From assembly GCA_022494885.1 (NCBI GenBank), contig JAGVSM010001430.1:248001-312000 (forward strand): a stretch of DNA of 64,000 nt, written 5' to 3'. Below, one piece after another: positions 63,526 to 64,000 of this stretch (positions within the stretch are counted from its first letter, which is position 1; each line of letters starts with the position of its first letter). The position numbers were made by a program, and so were the translations under genes. The notes under the pieces were generated by a model. That model was not told where the DNA came from. It did not search any database and saw only the letters and a program-made list of their open reading frames with translations. The DNA comes from Micrasema longulum. Lineage: Eukaryota > Arthropoda > Insecta > Trichoptera > Brachycentridae.

Positions 63526-64000
63526 GATGTTCATTAAAAAATATTATGTATACGATGTAACTACTCATAAATAGTATTATATTTTGTCTAGAGATAATTC
63601 ATTCGAATGAAAATATTTGTGCAATAAACCTGTGCCCCCTTTCCCGTAATTATAATCTAAATGTCCATCTCTATTATTAATGGAATACCGGAAACCAATG
63701 ATACATTCAATAATTTATTCGATTTCTAACCATTCCATAGGAAATTCTTTCGATTGTTTTTATAATTTTATTATAATGCATTATTTAAAATCGTGTTTTT
63801 TTTCAAGGATTATAAATTGTGCGTTTGTAATATTTTTTTAATATACCAAAAATGTATTTCATGATCCCCTTGAAAATCCTTTTTCATTAAAATTTTAGAT
63901 TAGTTTTTCTGCAAATCACTAAATTATAACACACTTCATATAAATACCCGTAGACTGCAACGGCTAGAACTTAAACTAGTATTAATGTGATTAAATGAAT
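63526..64000. other. AT-rich, nothing recognised
   Basis: No supported feature. Confidence 0.5.

Noticed and set aside
1..64000. CRISPR arrays, operons, ribosome binding sites, bacterial terminators
   Set aside because: Nothing of the kind is present; the sequence has a eukaryotic repeat landscape.

Overview
The window looks like a gene-poor, repeat-filled stretch of a metazoan genome, most likely an insect or other arthropod. It is strongly AT-rich by eye and has no bacterial gene organisation and no open frame over about 220 codons. Nearly every recognisable protein fragment comes from a retroelement: non-LTR retrotransposons (LINEs) of jockey-like, RTE-like and RNase-H-bearing types, plus a Penelope-like element (PLE) with a GIY-YIG endonuclease domain. 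The organism is inferred from this mix. No host gene was identified with confidence, and I named no gene symbols.

Layout. 1-5 kb: a terminal-inverted-repeat (TIR) MITE, a tRNA-derived SINE head, and a fold-back element split by a LINE. 5-9.4 kb: three fold-back elements, an interrupted RTE-type LINE and a PLE end. 10-15 kb: the GIY-YIG PLE, two jockey-like LINE fragments, and a CpG-rich inverted repeat pair. 15-25 kb: nested hairpin element, LINE C-terminal fragments with a W-H-V-E signature, PLE termini, and a SINE with a snap-back head. 25-36 kb: SINEs, a 180 bp MITE, and five or six LINE fragments, two abutting in opposite orientation at 35.4 kb. 36-43 kb: a dense cluster of fold-back elements and SINEs, plus a LINE cut by a 299 bp hAT-type MITE with a clean 8 bp target duplication. 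43-50 kb: a 1.0 kb TIR element, LINE fragments, SINEs and another fold-back element. 50-64 kb: RTE-type and RNase-H LINE pieces, a 110 bp MITE, a palindromic insertion with a 14 bp duplication, and more fold-back elements and SINEs.

How the parts relate. The SINEs should depend on LINE machinery; one family ends in ATG-rich sequence like the RTE-type 3' end in this window. The MITEs would need transposases encoded elsewhere. The most striking component is an apparently uncharacterised fold-back family: about a dozen copies, roughly 4 kb in total, with inverted arms up to about 190 bp and two sequence subfamilies. Nested insertions give a relative chronology at several places. Three short stretches (11.86-11.93, 27.46-27.66 and 44.85-45.01 kb) have an open frame next to plausible splice sites and are offered as weak candidate host exons.

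All reading was by eye. Boundaries are approximate to a few bases unless a target duplication fixes them.
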